From the NCBI RefSeq assembly GCF_044582145.1, contig NZ_JBDODO010000010.1: a stretch of 64,000 nucleotides of DNA. One strand, written 5' to 3'. This DNA is from Guyparkeria sp016278265 (GTDB taxonomy: Bacteria > Pseudomonadota > Gammaproteobacteria > Halothiobacillales > Halothiobacillaceae). The translations under genes were made by a program, and so were the position numbers. The notes under the pieces are model-generated. The model saw only the letters and a list, made by a program, of their open reading frames with translations, searched no databases and was not told the origin of the DNA. Below, in pieces: positions 63,349 to 64,000 of this stretch (positions are counted from its first letter, which is position 1; every line of letters begins with the position of its first letter).

Positions 63349-63376
63349 CCTGCCTGACCGTTCCGCATGCGGCAGG
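63349..63376 (+). promoter_or_regulatory. Possible S6:S18-binding leader hairpin
   Basis: CCTGCC (63349-63354) pairs with GGCAGG (63371-63376) around a 16-base loop that contains two CCG triplets. A leader hairpin with an exposed CCG that imitates the 16S rRNA site is the known S6:S18 autoregulatory motif ahead of rpsF in many bacteria. The match is by position and these features only. Confidence 0.4.
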
Positions 63377-63405
63377 CTGCCTTCCATCCACAGGAGTTTT
63401 GATCC

Positions 63406-63813
63406 ATGCGTCATTACGAAATCGTCTTCATGGTCCATCCGGACCAGAGCGACCAGGTCCCGGCCATGATCGAGCGCTACCGCGGCATCATCGAAGCCGC
63501 GCAGGGCACGGTCCATCGCCTCGAGGACTGGGGTCGCCGTCAACTGGCCTACCCGATCAAGAAACTGGTCAAGGCGCACTACGTCATGCTGAACGTCGAG
63601 ACCGACCAGGCGTCCCTGGCCGAACTCGAGGAAGCGTTCAAGTTCAACGACGCCGTGCTGCGCCACATGACCATCCGTTGCGACGAGGCCTACACCGAAG
63701 CCTCCCCGATGATGCAGGAGCGCGAAGCCGAGCGCCGTCCGCGTCGTGACGATGACAACAAGCGCGAAGAGCGTCGTGACGAAGAAAAGAAGTCCGACGA
63801 CTCCAGCGAATAA
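63406..63813 (+). CDS. rpsF: 30S ribosomal protein S6
   Basis: 135 residues. It binds the central domain of 16S rRNA together with S18. The start MRHYEIVFMVHPDQSDQVPAMIERY and EDWGRRQLAYPIKKLVKAHYV match the family. After the conserved 95 residues comes a long charged tail rich in Arg, Asp and Glu (about 108-135). E. coli S6 also carries a Glu-rich end, but here it is mixed with Arg/Lys. AGGAG precedes the ATG. Confidence 0.98.
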   Translation: MRHYEIVFMVHPDQSDQVPAMIERYRGIIEAAQGTVHRLEDWGRRQLAYPIKKLVKAHYVMLNVETDQASLAELEEAFKFNDAVLRHMTIRCDEAYTEASPMMQEREAERRPRRDDDNKREERRDEEKKSDDSSE

Positions 63814-63832
63814 GTTTCAAGAGGTTTGATCC

Positions 63833-64000
63833 ATGGCCCGTTTTTTCCGTCGCAAGCGTTTTTGCCGTTTCACCGCCGAAGGCGTGAAGCACATCGACTA
63901 CAAGGACATTGACACCCTGCGTCAGTACGTCACCGAAACCGGCAAGATCGTGCCGAGTCGTGTGACCGGTACCAACGCCCGTTATCAGCGTCAGCTGCAG
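63833..64000 (+). CDS. rpsR: 30S ribosomal protein S18 (partial, runs off the right edge)
   Basis: The first 56 codons are visible. MARFFRRKRFCRFTAEGVKHIDYKD and the following IVPSRVTGTNARYQRQLQ are the conserved S18 sequence, which is normally about 75 residues, so around 20 residues are missing. AAGAGG precedes the ATG. It lies 19 bases after rpsF, the usual S6-S18 pairing. Confidence 0.97.
   Translation, partial: MARFFRRKRFCRFTAEGVKHIDYKDIDTLRQYVTETGKIVPSRVTGTNARYQRQLQ

Overview
The window is a stretch of high-GC chromosome from a gammaproteobacterium. Three blocks of gene order point that way: algH-ruvX-pyrR-pyrB-pyrC'; truA-trpF-trpB-trpA-accD-folC-SPOR-cvpA-purF; and nadB / rpoE-rseA-rseB-rseC-mucD-lepA-lepB-rnc-era-recO-pdxJ-acpS. 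The species cannot be fixed from this sequence. The halogenated-polyene-type gene cluster suggests a relative of xanthomonads or of the halophilic, sulfur-oxidising Chromatiales/Halothiobacillaceae, which is an inference only.

Layout. Positions 1-1330 hold the edge of a small membrane protein gene, an orphan perfect 20-bp TetR-type palindrome and a decayed chemoreceptor gene. Positions 1430-6542 (minus) carry pyrimidine synthesis (pyrR, pyrB and a dihydroorotase-like pyrC' that lacks its metal ligands), ruvX, algH and an rRNA pseudouridine synthase. Positions 6876-10551 (plus) are a complete Mla/MCE lipid ABC transporter: a permease with an N-terminal STAS-like region, an ATPase, an MCE protein and an auxiliary lipoprotein. 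Positions 10558-17505 (minus) hold a double-cupin protein and a tripartite RND efflux operon ending in a strong terminator. Positions 17844-29498 (plus) are housekeeping: tRNA modification, tryptophan, fatty acid, folate and purine synthesis, an L,D-transpeptidase and ilvD, followed by a PaiB-like protein.

Positions 30233-47851 are the most interesting part: about 17.6 kb in three operons that together look like a xanthomonadin-like halogenated aryl-polyene pathway. A chorismatase would make a hydroxybenzoate starter and an ATP-dependent ligase would load it onto a carrier protein. Two active ketosynthases and a chain-length-factor-like partner, a ketoreductase, two hot-dog dehydratases and two acyl carrier proteins would build the polyene. 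A flavin halogenase would decorate it. Two acyltransferases, a PAP2-family enzyme and a glycosyltransferase would attach it to a lipid or sugar headgroup, and an MMPL exporter with a LolA-like periplasmic carrier would move it to the outer membrane. A NodB-type deacetylase-fold protein is an odd extra member. A 278-bp element with 37-bp terminal inverted repeats (MITE-like) lies exactly between two divergent operons of this cluster.

Positions 47943-64000 return to housekeeping: tRNA-Ser(UGA), a Pal-like lipoprotein, nadB, the sigma-E regulon core with an apparently lipid-anchored MucD/DegP protease, the lepA-to-acpS run, a DUF1275 membrane protein and the start of the rpsF-rpsR ribosomal operon with a recognisable promoter.
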